From Clostridiales bacterium DTU032 (GTDB lineage Bacteria; Bacillota; Clostridia; Saccharofermentanales; DTU023), in contig LFSM01000032.1 of the NCBI GenBank assembly GCA_001512745.1, positions 3,004 to 39,449 of the forward strand: a DNA stretch of 36,446 bases, given 5' to 3'. The number at the start of each line of letters is the position of its first letter. Position 1 is the first letter of the stretch. The notes below the pieces were generated by a model that was not told the origin of the DNA, did not search any database, and saw only the letters and a program-made list of their open reading frames with translations. The translations under genes were made by a program, and so were the position numbers. Positions 7,822 through 19,100 of the stretch are shown piece by piece.

Positions 7822-9318
7822 ATGGCAAAGATAGATTCCGAATTATCAAGAACCTTTAGTGAGTACCTCCTGCTTCCAAATCTGACAACCCGTGAGACAA
7901 ACACAGAAAACGTGTCCCTGGTCACGCCTCTGGTCAAGTACAAAAAAGGTGAAGAAGAGTGTCCGATTCAATTGAATATTCCTATGGTTTCGGCCATTAT
8001 GCAATCCGTATCCGGTGAACGCATGGCCATAGCTCTAGCTCGTTCCGGAGGCATGGCCTTTATTTTCAGCTCACAGACAATTGAGTCACAATGCGATATG
8101 GTACTGCGGGCAAAGAAGTATAAAGCGGGTTTTGTCAGCAGCGACAGTAACCTTAAACCTGATGACAAACTGTCAGATGTTTTGAAACTCAAAGAGAAGA
8201 CCGGGCACTCCACTGTAGCAATTACCGATGACGGCACTGCCAATGGCAAACTTGTCGGTATAGTGTCCAGCCGCGATTACCGGGTTTCCAGATTGTCGCG
8301 CGAAACTCCTGTATCCGAATTCATGACACCAATATCCGATGTGATCTACGGAGAAGAAGGTATTTCACTTTCTGAAGCCAATGACATCATCTGGGAGCAT
8401 AAGATAAATCAACTTCCGATCCTGGATAAAGATGGGCGCATGGTAGCTTTCGTTTTCCGCAAGGACTATGACAGACATAAGGAAAACCCGGCGGAATTAC
8501 TGGATGACCACAAACGTCTGATGGTGGGCGCAGGCATCAATACGCATGACTATATGGATCGTGTGCCTGCACTGATTGAAGCCGGTGCCGATGTCCTTTG
8601 CATCGACTCTTCCGATGGTTTCAGTGAATGGCAGAAAGACACCCTGGACTTTGTACGCAAGAACTATGGACCCGACTTCCCGGTCGGTGGAGGTAATGTT
8701 GTTGATGCAGAAGGTTTTCGCTATCTGGCAGATGCCGGCGCTTCCTTTATTAAAGTAGGAATAGGCGGCGGGTCAATCTGTATCACGCGTGAACAAAAAG
8801 GTATCGGCAGGGGACAGGCTTCCGCCTTATTGGCAGTGGCTGAGGAACGTAACCGCTATTTTGAAGAAACAGGTGTTTACATACCGATCTGTTCCGACGG
8901 TGGTATTGTTTTCGACTATCATATTGCCCTGGCTCTGGCCATGGGATCTGACTTTGTCATGCTGGGCCGCTACTTCGCCCGCTTTGACGAGAGTCCGGGA
9001 CGGACCTTATCCGTAAATGGAAACTATGTTAAGGAATATTGGGGAGAAGGCTCTGAGCGGGCAAGAAACTGGCAGCGTTACGAAACAGTCGGTGATGACG
9101 GTCAGATGCTCTTTGCGGAAGGTGTTGATTCCTATGTGCCTTATGCCGGCAAACTGAAGAACAATGTAGATAAGAGTCTGGCTAAGATAAGTGCTACCAT
9201 GGTTTCCTGTGGCTCTTTAAGCATCGATGAATTTCAGAAAAAGGCACGGCTTGTTGTTGTTTCGCCCACCAGCATTGTTGAGGGCGGAGCACACGATGTA
9301 ATCCGTAAAGATAGCTGA
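7822..9318 (+). CDS. guaB: IMP dehydrogenase with CBS domains (protist-like/Tritrichomonas-like subtype)
   Basis: [20 protein letters not shown] with catalytic Cys; [45 protein letters not shown]. Confidence 0.95.
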   Translation: MAKIDSELSRTFSEYLLLPNLTTRETNTENVSLVTPLVKYKKGEEECPIQLNIPMVSAIMQSVSGERMAIALARSGGMAFIFSSQTIESQCDMVLRAKKYKAGFVSSDSNLKPDDKLSDVLKLKEKTGHSTVAITDDGTANGKLVGIVSSRDYRVSRLSRETPVSEFMTPISDVIYGEEGISLSEANDIIWEHKINQLPILDKDGRMVAFVFRKDYDRHKENPAELLDDHKRLMVGAGINTHDYMDRVPALIEAGADVLCIDSSDGFSEWQKDTLDFVRKNYGPDFPVGGGNVVDAEGFRYLADAGASFIKVGIGGGSICITREQKGIGRGQASALLAVAEERNRYFEETGVYIPICSDGGIVFDYHIALALAMGSDFVMLGRYFARFDESPGRTLSVNGNYVKEYWGEGSERARNWQRYETVGDDGQMLFAEGVDSYVPYAGKLKNNVDKSLAKISATMVSCGSLSIDEFQKKARLVVVSPTSIVEGGAHDVIRKDS

Positions 9319-9427
9319 TTGCTACGTTTTCTGCAAAAAGAAGGCTGGTGTGTTATCCTTCCCTAGTGGCAGCGTCCACTATATGAATAAAAACATTTCA
9401 ATGGAAGAGAAAACAGGGGGAGAATCT

Positions 9428-9931
9428 ATGACTGAAAAAGCATACGAACTAACCTATAACGGATTGAACGAATTGCATGCCGAGCTGGAGGATCGCAAGA
9501 CCAGGGTAGCTGCAGACATCGCTGAACGCCTGAAACAAGCGCGTGAATTTGGTGATATCTCGGAAAACTCTGAGTTTGAGGAAGCGACTCAAGCTAAAGC
9601 GGATAATGAGATCCGTATCCATGAAATTGAAACAATCTTGAAAAATGCTACTGTCATTGAAGAAAAACGTGTCAGCAAAACACGTGTCAGTCTGGGCGGG
9701 CAGGTGCTTTTGCGTGATGAAGAGACAGGGGATGAGGAGTCCTATCTTATTGTTGGCGCCCAGGAAGAAGATATTTTTAACGGCAGATTGTCATATGAAT
9801 CCCCGGTTGGTTCTGCGCTGATCGGCAAGCAGAAGGGACAGGTAGTCGAAGTTAAGACTCCCTCGGGGATGCTAAAATATAAAATCATTGATATCTCGCT
9901 GCCTAAAGGAGTACATAATAATGACAAATGA
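9428..9931 (+). CDS. greA: Transcription elongation factor GreA
   Basis: LKQAREFGDISENSEFEEATQAKADNEIRIHEIE; GSALIGKQKGQVVEVKTPSG. ATG 9428 preceded by a GGGGGA ribosome-binding site. Confidence 0.94.
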   Translation: MTEKAYELTYNGLNELHAELEDRKTRVAADIAERLKQAREFGDISENSEFEEATQAKADNEIRIHEIETILKNATVIEEKRVSKTRVSLGGQVLLRDEETGDEESYLIVGAQEEDIFNGRLSYESPVGSALIGKQKGQVVEVKTPSGMLKYKIIDISLPKGVHNNDK

Positions 9932-11417
9932 TCAGCTGACACAGGATTCAGCTACAGAATTATCTGATCAGGAACAGGTAAGATTGGATAAACTGGAAGA
10001 ATTACGAGCCAACGGCGAAGATCCGTATCTGATTAGAAAGTGTGATGTTTCCTATCGTGCTCAGGAGATAATCGATAATTTCGAAGAGCTTGAGGAAAAA
10101 ACCGTAACAGTCGCCGGAAGGGTTATGAGCAAACGTGGTATGGGCAAAGTAGCCTTCAGCGATTTGCAGGATTCTACTGGCAAAATTCAGATTTTCAGTA
10201 AAATTGATGTCTTGGGCGAAGAAGATTATCAAAAATGGCAATCGCTTGATATCGGCGATCTTGTCTGGGTTGAGGGTCAGGTTTTCCGCACTAACCGCGG
10301 TGAGATTTCTATTCGCAATACCGGCTGGAAGCTGCTGAGTAAATCATTACGCCCCTTACCGGAAAAGTTTCATGGCCTGCGCGACACTGATACTCGTTAT
10401 CGCAAACGTTATCTTGATTTGATTGTGAACCCTGATGTGCGCGAGACCTTTGTCAAACGCAGCCTGATAATACAGACCATTCGTCAGGAACTGATGAAGC
10501 GCGATTTCCTTGAGGTAGAGACTCCCCAGCTCAACACTATTGCTGGCGGAGCTGCAGCAAGACCCTTCGTGACGCATCATAATGCCCTGGATATTGATCT
10601 CTTCCTGCGCATTTCACCTGAACTCTATCTGAAAAGACTGATTGTAGGCGGTTTTGACCGTGTTTTTGAAATCGGACGCAATTTCCGCAATGAGGGCATG
10701 AGCACCAAGCATAATCCCGAGTTCACCATGTTAGAGCTATATCAGGCCTATACCGATTATCACGGCATGATGGAACTGACTGAGGAACTGATCGTTAGTG
10801 CAGCCCGCGCTGTCTGTGGAGATCTTAAGGTCAGCTATCAGGGCATGGAAATAGATCTTACTCCGCCCTTCCGCCGTCTGACCATGATCGATGCAGTCAA
10901 AGAATACGCCGGCATAGATTTTAGCGAGATTGCAGATGATGCAGCGGCCCATCAGCTGATGGCAGAACATGAAGTAGCAGAGGTCCGGCCTGAGATGACC
11001 AGGGGCGACCTTTTGAACCACTGTTTCGAACTTTATGCAGAGGAAAAGCTGATACAGCCGACTTTCCTGATCGATTATCCGATTGAAATTTCACCACTGA
11101 CCAAGAAAAAACCGGACAGTGACGGTCTGGTGGAGAGATTTGAGCTCTTTATCGGCGGCCGCGAGTACGGCAATGCCTACTCCGAACTCAATGACCCCAT
11201 GGATCAGAAGGAACGCTTTGCAGACCAGATGAAGCGGCATGAAGCCGGAGATGAAGAAGCACAACTGCCGGATGAAGATTTTGTCGAGGCACTCGAGTAT
11301 GGCATGCCGCCAACCGGTGGTCTGGGTATCGGCATTGACCGTCTGGTCATGTTCTTGACAGACTCCGGATCCATCCGCGACGTTTTACTTTTCCCGACTA
11401 TGCGGCCCCTGAATTAA
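9921..11417 (+). CDS. lysS: Lysyl-tRNA synthetase (class II)
   Basis: Class II motifs FRNEGMSTKHNPEFTMLELYQAY and GLGIGIDRLVMFLTDSGSIRDVLLFPTMRP; overlaps greA by 11 nt. Confidence 0.96.
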   Translation: MTNDQLTQDSATELSDQEQVRLDKLEELRANGEDPYLIRKCDVSYRAQEIIDNFEELEEKTVTVAGRVMSKRGMGKVAFSDLQDSTGKIQIFSKIDVLGEEDYQKWQSLDIGDLVWVEGQVFRTNRGEISIRNTGWKLLSKSLRPLPEKFHGLRDTDTRYRKRYLDLIVNPDVRETFVKRSLIIQTIRQELMKRDFLEVETPQLNTIAGGAAARPFVTHHNALDIDLFLRISPELYLKRLIVGGFDRVFEIGRNFRNEGMSTKHNPEFTMLELYQAYTDYHGMMELTEELIVSAARAVCGDLKVSYQGMEIDLTPPFRRLTMIDAVKEYAGIDFSEIADDAAAHQLMAEHEVAEVRPEMTRGDLLNHCFELYAEEKLIQPTFLIDYPIEISPLTKKKPDSDGLVERFELFIGGREYGNAYSELNDPMDQKERFADQMKRHEAGDEEAQLPDEDFVEALEYGMPPTGGLGIGIDRLVMFLTDSGSIRDVLLFPTMRPLN

Positions 11418-11438
11418 GCTTTATAAATGATTAGACTT

Positions 11439-11476
11439 AAAAAGACGCTACTAGTAAAAAGGCAGCGTCTTTTTTG
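11439..11476 (+). terminator. Rho-independent terminator after lysS
   Basis: AAAAAGACGCT-actagtaaaaaggc-AGCGTCTTTTTT. Confidence 0.9.
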
Positions 11477-11524
11477 TTTAAAGAGTTCACCCTGTAAGCA
11501 GACTAGGGTATAATTGTTCAGGAT

Positions 11525-12130
11525 ATGAAGATTAATAAAAATAATGAAATTAGTCCCGCCTGGCAGGGCTTTATCGATAGTTGTCTCGCCTGCAGGAACT
11601 GTGAATTGTCGCAAAGCCGGCAGAATGTTGTTATCTGGCGCGGTTCCATAGATGCTCCGCTCATGATTGTGGGCGAAGGACCGGGAGCCAACGAGGACAG
11701 GCAGGGGCTGCCCTTTGTGGGGCGGTCCGGTGAATTGCTTGACACTCTCCTGCAAAGTTTAGAGCTGACAGAGGCTGATTACCACATCTGTAATATTGTT
11801 AAGTGTCGCCCGCCCGACAACAGAAACCCCAGGGAAGAAGAAGCCAGGGCCTGCCGCCGCCTGCTTACTGCACAGATACGTCTGGTCAAACCCAGGATCT
11901 TCTTGCTGATGGGAGCAACAGCCTACCGCTATTTTACCGGTGGAACTGAGGGAATCAGCAAGGTTCGCGGCAGCTGGATTGAGAGCAATAACTACTTCGT
12001 AATGCCGACTTACCATCCGGCCTATATTCTGCGAGACAACAGAAGGCGGCCTGAACTATGGCAGGATCTTTACGCTGTCAGGCAGAAATTGACCGAACTG
12101 GGGCTTAAAGAGCCATTATCTCAAGATTGA
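11525..12130 (+). CDS. Uracil-DNA glycosylase, family 4 (Fe-S type)
   Basis: CxxC at CRNCELS, GEGPGANEDRQGLPFVGRSGELLD, NIVKCRPPDNRNP, MPTYHPAYILR. Confidence 0.93.
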   Translation: MKINKNNEISPAWQGFIDSCLACRNCELSQSRQNVVIWRGSIDAPLMIVGEGPGANEDRQGLPFVGRSGELLDTLLQSLELTEADYHICNIVKCRPPDNRNPREEEARACRRLLTAQIRLVKPRIFLLMGATAYRYFTGGTEGISKVRGSWIESNNYFVMPTYHPAYILRDNRRRPELWQDLYAVRQKLTELGLKEPLSQD

Positions 12131-12196
12131 AAAAGTCTGTATTGTACAGAAAGAGACCGCCGGCCGCCACAAAATAATTTGAGGGGGAAATGAGTC

Positions 12197-14242
12197 ATGT
12201 CAAAGCTGAATACAGCTGCAAGTGAAGAAAACAGATTCGTCCTGCAATCACCCATGATTCCCCGTGGTGATCAGCCTGCTGCGATCAAAGCACTTGTATC
12301 AGGGCTGGATCAGGGAATGAAGGCGCAGACTCTTCTGGGCGTTACCGGTTCAGGCAAGACCTACACCATGGCGAAAGTTATCGAAGAAACTCAGCGTCCG
12401 GCTCTGGTCATTGCTCATAACAAAACTCTGGCCGGTCAGCTCGCAGCCGAGTTTACAGCTTTGTTTCCCGATAATGCTGTGGAATATTTTGTTTCATATT
12501 ACGATTACTATCAGCCGGAAGCCTACATACCTTCCCGTGATATTTATATTGAAAAAGATTCTGCTATCAACGATGAAATTGACCGTCTGCGCCACAAAAC
12601 GACTGCCTCATTGCTGGAGCGCCGTGACGTAATTGTAGTTGCTTCCGTATCCTGTATTTACGGTCTGGGCGACCCGGATGATTATGAGCATATGAGGATC
12701 TCTTTGCGCCCGGGCATGCAGATTGACCGTGACAAAGTGATTTCAGAACTGATACGTATTCAATACCAGCGGAATGATTACGAGACCAGGCGCGGTACTT
12801 TTCGTGTGCGTGGCGATACACTGGACATCTATCCTACTTCGGCCGAAAGCACACTTATCCGGGTGGTTTATTTTGGTGATGAAATTGAAGAGATCCGCGA
12901 AATTGACGCCATCACCGGACGCACACTCAGTGGCCGAAATTTTGTTAGTATATTCCCGGCCAGTCACTATACCACCACCGAAATTAAGATGAAGAAGGCA
13001 ACTGTTTCGATCCAGACTGAGCTGGAAGAGCGGCTGAAAGAACTGCAGAGCGAGGATAAGCTGCTGGAAGCTTACCGTCTGGAGCAGCGCACCCGTTATG
13101 ATTTGGAAATGCTGGTCGAGACCGGATTCTGTAAGGGAATTGAAAACTATTCACGCCATATGACAGGCCGCAAGGCCGGTGAACCACCCTATACCTTGCT
13201 GGACTTTTTCCCTGACGATTATCTGCTATTTATTGATGAGTCTCACGTAACGATTCCCCAAATCGGTGCCATGTATCATGGCGACCGTTCGCGCAAGGAA
13301 TCTCTGGTAGACTACGGTTTTCGCCTGCCCTCAGCTTTTGACAACCGGCCGCTGAGATTTGAAGAATTTGAGGAAAGAATGGGACAAAGCATCTTTGTCA
13401 GTGCAACGCCATCCCGTTATGAAGCTGATCACGCTGAACAGGTAGTTGAGCAGGTTATTCGTCCTACCGGACTGGTCGACCCCGAAATTGTTATTCATCC
13501 TATTGACGGTCAGATTGATGACCTGATTGACCGTATCCGCCAAAGAACCGCTGCAGGCGAGCGCAGCCTGGTGCTTACTCTGACCAAACGCATGGCAGAA
13601 GATATGACGGACTTTCTGAAGGAAGAAGGACTGGCTGTCGAGTATCTGCACTCAGATATTGTGACAGTGGAGCGTTTGAATATACTAAAAAGACTGCGCC
13701 GGGGAGAGTTCGATGTTCTGGTAGGAATCAATCTCCTGCGGGAAGGCCTGGACCTGCCTGAGGTTTCTCTGATTGCCATACTTGATGCAGACCGCGAAGG
13801 TTTCCTGCGTTCCACCACATCGCTGATACAGATCATCGGCCGGGCCGCTCGTAACGTCAACGGCCAGGTAGTCTTTTATGCCGACACAATAACAAAATCC
13901 ATGGATCAGGCAATCGAAGAAACCAACCGGCGTCGTGAAATACAGATTGCATATAACACGGAAAATAATATTATTCCGCAGACAATTAAGAAAGATGTCT
14001 ACGAGCTCTATGATACGGTTGTTGACCTGGTCGGGGAGGAAGAAGCTTCTCTGATCGAGGATCAGGAAAGCTTTGAAGAGCAGATCGCCCGCTATGAAAG
14101 ACAAGATCTGCGTCGCCTGGAGAAAAATTTGCAACAGGCCATGGAAGCTTTTGCCAGAGATCTTGAGTTTGAAGAAGCCGCAAAGATGCGCGATCGTCTG
14201 ATTTCGGTGCGGGGCCTGCTGGCCGGACGCAATAGAATCTAG
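12197..14242 (+). CDS. uvrB: Excinuclease ABC subunit UvrB
   Basis: [15 protein letters not shown] Walker [17 protein letters not shown] beta-hairpin, C-terminal UVR motif ([13 protein letters not shown]). Confidence 0.98.
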   Translation: MSKLNTAASEENRFVLQSPMIPRGDQPAAIKALVSGLDQGMKAQTLLGVTGSGKTYTMAKVIEETQRPALVIAHNKTLAGQLAAEFTALFPDNAVEYFVSYYDYYQPEAYIPSRDIYIEKDSAINDEIDRLRHKTTASLLERRDVIVVASVSCIYGLGDPDDYEHMRISLRPGMQIDRDKVISELIRIQYQRNDYETRRGTFRVRGDTLDIYPTSAESTLIRVVYFGDEIEEIREIDAITGRTLSGRNFVSIFPASHYTTTEIKMKKATVSIQTELEERLKELQSEDKLLEAYRLEQRTRYDLEMLVETGFCKGIENYSRHMTGRKAGEPPYTLLDFFPDDYLLFIDESHVTIPQIGAMYHGDRSRKESLVDYGFRLPSAFDNRPLRFEEFEERMGQSIFVSATPSRYEADHAEQVVEQVIRPTGLVDPEIVIHPIDGQIDDLIDRIRQRTAAGERSLVLTLTKRMAEDMTDFLKEEGLAVEYLHSDIVTVERLNILKRLRRGEFDVLVGINLLREGLDLPEVSLIAILDADREGFLRSTTSLIQIIGRAARNVNGQVVFYADTITKSMDQAIEETNRRREIQIAYNTENNIIPQTIKKDVYELYDTVVDLVGEEEASLIEDQESFEEQIARYERQDLRRLEKNLQQAMEAFARDLEFEEAAKMRDRLISVRGLLAGRNRI

Positions 14243-14354
14243 AGTCTGCAATAGTCCGATTTGCTATGATAAACTTTAGCTGTAGAAAAAAGGGAAGCCA
14301 ACTGCCAATACGGCTTAAAAATAGAAACAGATCAAGTCTGTAAAGGAGATAATA

Positions 14355-16115
14355 ATGTCTGTTACCATAGCTGAAAAGCGTTACCTCGACTGGAGCGAAA
14401 ATCCGGCCTTTGATGAAGTTACGCGTAACGAATTAAAGGCTATTGCCGGCGATAAAGCACAAATAGAAGACCGTTTTTATCAGGATCTTCAGTTCGGGAC
14501 TGCCGGCCTGAGAGGCATTATGGGGGCGGGCAGCAACCGGATGAATGTTTACACAGTTGCCCGGGCGGCTGCCGGTTTTGCCGAGTCTATCAAGCGGGAG
14601 GGCGAAGAAGCTGCGCGAAAAGGTGTTGCCATTTCTTATGACTCGCGCAATAATTCCAGACTATTTGCAGAACTCGCAGCCCGGATTTTTGTAAGCCGCG
14701 GGCTGACAGTCCACTTTTCTGATGAACTGAGACCGGTACCGCTTTTATCCTTTGCGATTCGTCATTTTAATTGTGCCGGCGGTGTGATGATCACAGCCAG
14801 TCATAATCCTAAGGAATACAATGGTTTCAAAGCCTTCGCTGCAGATGGGGCTCAGCTGGGCCCGGATGCAGCTGACAGCGTGTCAGCGGAGATGGATAAA
14901 ATCACAGATTTACCGGGTGTTATTGCCGGCAGTCTCAGTATGGAAGAAGCACATCAGAGCAAACTCTGGCAGGATATGGGGGCGGATCTCGATGCAGCCT
15001 ATGATGAAGCCCTGCTAAAGAATTCTCTGCAGGGTGATGTCGTTGCCGAATATGCAGACATACCCATAGTTTATACACCTCTCTATGGCACCGGCAACAA
15101 ACCCGTACGGCGTGTTTTGAAAAAAAGTGGTTTTAAGAATATTCACGTCGTCAGAGACCAGGAACTTCCCGACGGAAACTTCCCGACGACACCTTTTCCC
15201 AATCCGGAACTGCCGGAAACGCTGAATCTGGCTATTGAACTGGCGAAAGAACTGAAAGCGCCTCTGGTTATGGCGACTGATCCTGACGCAGACCGCGTAG
15301 GTATCGCTGTTCCCCAAGAAGATGGCAGCTATTATACTTTGTTAGGCAACGAAATCGGCATTCTGATGCTTGAGTATATTTTAAGCACTAAGAAAGAGCT
15401 GGGGATCTTGCCGGACAAGCCATTTGTGGTCTCATCAATTGTCTCGGGCCGCCTGACTGACAGAATCTGTGCAGCTTATGATTGTGACCTCTACCGCGTC
15501 CTGACCGGTTTCAAGTTTATAGCTGAAGCCATACATGAGCACGAAGATCTAGCTGACGGAAAATTTCAGTTTGGCTACGAAGAGGCATTCGGCTATCTGG
15601 CCGGCTCCTCAGTGCGTGACAAAGACGCTGTTGTTTCCACTATGCTTTTGGCAGAAATGGCTGCAGTTGCGGCAAGAGACGGCGAAACACTTCTGGACCG
15701 GCTCAACCGTATCTACGCCAATTACGGCTATGCGGCAGAAAACACCGTGTCTATCGTGCGTGAAGGGAAAAGCGGTTCCGATCTGATCAGGAAGACCATG
15801 AGTGAAATGCGCAGTGATCCCTTTGATAAATTCCATACTCTGGCCATTGAGAGCCTCAGTGATTTTGAAAAACTGACCAGGACCGACCTGGCCGGCAATA
15901 AGGAAACCGCTTTAAACTACGATCGCAGCAATGTTCTGCTATATGAATTGGAAGGCAACGATTTTTTCTGTATCCGGCCTTCCGGTACAGAGCCGAAGAT
16001 CAAAATTTACTTCGGCTGTTACGCCGGCACACAGGAAGAATGTGATGAAAAACTGAAGCTTTTGTCCGCGACAGTGCTGGACAGAATAGAAGACCTGATG
16101 GGAGAAGACGCGTAA
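14355..16115 (+). CDS. Phospho-sugar mutase (phosphoglucomutase/phosphomannomutase family)
   Basis: MITASHNPKEYNGFKAF active serine, TDPDADRVGIAV metal loop, RPSGTEPKIKIYF phosphate-binding loop. Confidence 0.94.
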   Translation: MSVTIAEKRYLDWSENPAFDEVTRNELKAIAGDKAQIEDRFYQDLQFGTAGLRGIMGAGSNRMNVYTVARAAAGFAESIKREGEEAARKGVAISYDSRNNSRLFAELAARIFVSRGLTVHFSDELRPVPLLSFAIRHFNCAGGVMITASHNPKEYNGFKAFAADGAQLGPDAADSVSAEMDKITDLPGVIAGSLSMEEAHQSKLWQDMGADLDAAYDEALLKNSLQGDVVAEYADIPIVYTPLYGTGNKPVRRVLKKSGFKNIHVVRDQELPDGNFPTTPFPNPELPETLNLAIELAKELKAPLVMATDPDADRVGIAVPQEDGSYYTLLGNEIGILMLEYILSTKKELGILPDKPFVVSSIVSGRLTDRICAAYDCDLYRVLTGFKFIAEAIHEHEDLADGKFQFGYEEAFGYLAGSSVRDKDAVVSTMLLAEMAAVAARDGETLLDRLNRIYANYGYAAENTVSIVREGKSGSDLIRKTMSEMRSDPFDKFHTLAIESLSDFEKLTRTDLAGNKETALNYDRSNVLLYELEGNDFFCIRPSGTEPKIKIYFGCYAGTQEECDEKLKLLSATVLDRIEDLMGEDA

Positions 16116-16121
16116 CTCCTG

Positions 16122-19100
16122 ATGACTTTTACACACCTGCATCTTCATACTGAGTACAGTTTGCTCGACGGTGCCATCCGCATCGCTGATCTGCCGGCGC
16201 GCTTAAAAGAGCTTGGCATGGACGCTTGCGCCATAACTGATCACGGAGCCATGTACGGAATTCTTGATTTTTATCGAAGTATGCGCAAGGAAGGTCTGAA
16301 ACCGATTATTGGCTGTGAAGTTTATGTGGCACCGCGCAATCACACGGATAAAGATGCCGCTTTTGACCGCGACCCATATCATCTGATCCTTCTGGCGGAA
16401 AACAATCAGGGTTATCACAATTTAATCAAGCTGGTATCGAGAGGCTTTATTGACGGCTTCTACTACAAACCACGCGTGGACCGCACCTTGCTGGAAGAAT
16501 ATCATGAAGGTCTCATCGCTCTGACGGCCTGCCTGTCAGGTGAAGTACCGCGTAAAATTATGCGGGGACAGATGGATGATGCCCGGGCTACAGCCTTATA
16601 TTATAAAGACTTGTTTGGTGCGGACAACTACTTTTTTGAAGTTCAGGACAATAAAATTCCGGAACAGAACGAAGTAAACTCACAGCTGATTCGTCTGTCA
16701 AAAGAGCTGGATATTCCGCTGCTGGCAACTAATGACTGCCATTATCTGAACAAGGGTGATGACTTTGCACATGAAGTTTTACTCTGCATGCAGACCGGCA
16801 AGAAGATGACGGATCCCGATCGGATGCGTATGAATTCCGACAGTTTCTACCTCTGTTCACCGGAAGAAATGGCTGCATCTTTTTCACATATCCCTGAGGC
16901 TGTGAGCAACACTGCAAAAATAGCCGAACGCTGTAATGTTGAACTGGAATTCGGTCAGATTTCTCTGCCGCATTTTGACACCGGCTCTGATGAAGATGGC
17001 CGTGAAATGCTGGAACGCTTGTGCCGTGAAGGCCTGGATGAAAGACTGCAGAGGCGCCCCACCGATATTTTGCGCGCAGATTATGAAGAGCGCTTAAAGT
17101 ATGAACTGGACGTCATTTTCAGCATGGGCTTTGTCGATTATTTCCTGATCGTCTGGGATTTTGTGCGTTTTGCCCGTGAGCAGGGCATTGCAGTCGGGCC
17201 GGGGCGAGGCTCCGGAGCCGGTTCTCTGGCAGCCTACACACTCTTTATAACTGACCTGGATCCTCTTAAATACGATCTTTTGTTTGAACGCTTTCTCAAT
17301 TCTGAACGCGTCAGCCTGCCGGACTTTGATATTGATTTCTGCTACGAGCGGCGTGGTGAGGTGATTGAGTATGTCACAGAAAAGTATGGGCAGGACCATG
17401 TCTGCCAGGTGATAACCTTCGGTACACTGGCAGCCCGGGCAGTAATTCGCGACGTAGGCCGGGCCCTGGATGTTTCCTACCAGGAGACAGACCGCATAGC
17501 GAAAATGGTGCCTAACCTGCTCAATATTACCCTGAAACAGGCCCTGGAGCTTAATCCCGATTTGAAAAAATCCTATCAGGAAGATGAATGTACCAGGCAG
17601 ATTATTGATTTAGCAAAAAAATTCGAAGGTATGCCGCGCCACGCCTCTACCCATGCTGCAGGAGTGATTATTGCAGGTAAAGCGGTGGATGAAATTGCGC
17701 CGCTGGCACGCAATGACGAAGCTATTGTGGTCCAGTTCACCAAGGACGATATTGAAAAAGTCGGTTTGCTTAAGTTTGACTTTCTCGGTCTGCGCACTCT
17801 TACAGTCTTACAGGAGTGCAAGGAACTGGTGGAGAAAAATTACAATCAGATCATTGATTTTGACGGTATGACTTACTCTGATCCGGAGCTCTTTGAAATG
17901 ATCGGCCGCGGTGATACGATTGGCGTTTTCCAGTTGGAAAGCAGTGGTATGACTCAGTTCATGAAAGAGTTAAAACCCAGCAATTTTGAAGACATTGTCG
18001 CAGGTGTTGCCTTGTTCCGTCCCGGACCCATGCAGGAGATACCGCGTTATGTTGAAAGCCGTCACGATGCCAGCAAGATTCATTACGACCACCCTTTACT
18101 GGAAGCGATTCTGGAAGTGACCTACGGTGTCATCGTCTATCAGGAACAAGTTATGCGTATTGTGCAGGACCTGGCAGGCTTTTCTCTAGGTCAGGCTGAC
18201 AACGTTCGCCGTGCCATGTCAAAAAAGAACCCTGAAGTTCTGGCCGGATACCGCAGTCTTTTTCTGGATGGAGGCTCTGATGAAGCCGGCAATGAAGTAA
18301 AAGGTGCTGTTGCAAACGGTGTGCCGCGCAAAGTTGCTTCCAAAATATTTGACGATGTTCAGTCCTTTGCCGGTTATGCTTTTAATAAATCACATGCTGC
18401 AGCCTATGCAGCAGTTGCCTATGATACGGCCTGGTGCAAGTACTATTACCCTGTTGAATATATGGCAGCTTTGCTTAATTCTTACCTGGGTAATCTGGAC
18501 AAGGCCAATATTTATGTGCGGGCTGCTGAGGCGATGAACATTGCAGTTTTACCACCTGACGTCAATTACAGCTCAGCGCGTTTTACTACTGAGAAGGGGT
18601 CGATTCGCTTTGCTCTGGCCGCTGTGAAAAATGTCGGTCAGGAAGCTGTAAATGAACTGGTCCGGGAAAGGGAAGAGAACGGTCTCTTCCTTTCATATGG
18701 AGATTTTCTGCGCCGCTGCGGCAGTCTGAGTCTCAACCGAAAAATGATTGAAAGTCTGGTTCGTTCTTCCGCCTGCGACAAGTTCAATATATCCCGTTCA
18801 AAGATGATCGCCGTGATTGACCCCTATATGGAACAGGTGCAGGCTTCACAACGCAACAAAATGGACGGGCAGCTTTCTCTCTTTGATTTTGTTGAAGAAG
18901 AAAGTCTGGCTGTGGCAGAACCTGATTATCCCACCGTACCTGAGTTCAGCCAGTCAGACCGCCTGGCCATGGAAAAAGAGATGCTGGGACTTTATGTCAG
19001 CGGCCACCCGCTGAAAGAATATGAGCACGCCTTTTCCAGCCTGCCACTGAGCTCGGCCCTGGACTTGGCAGATTCTGCCCAGAATCTGGCTGCCATTGAA

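Noticed and set aside
12131-12196. Possible SOS/LexA operator upstream of uvrB (CTGTAttgTACAG dyad)
   Set aside because: The dyad does not match the Bacillota LexA box consensus (CGAAC...GTTCG-like); too short to support alone.
13685-14251. 188-aa antisense ORF opposite uvrB
   Set aside because: Shadow ORF; the sense strand is unambiguously UvrB.
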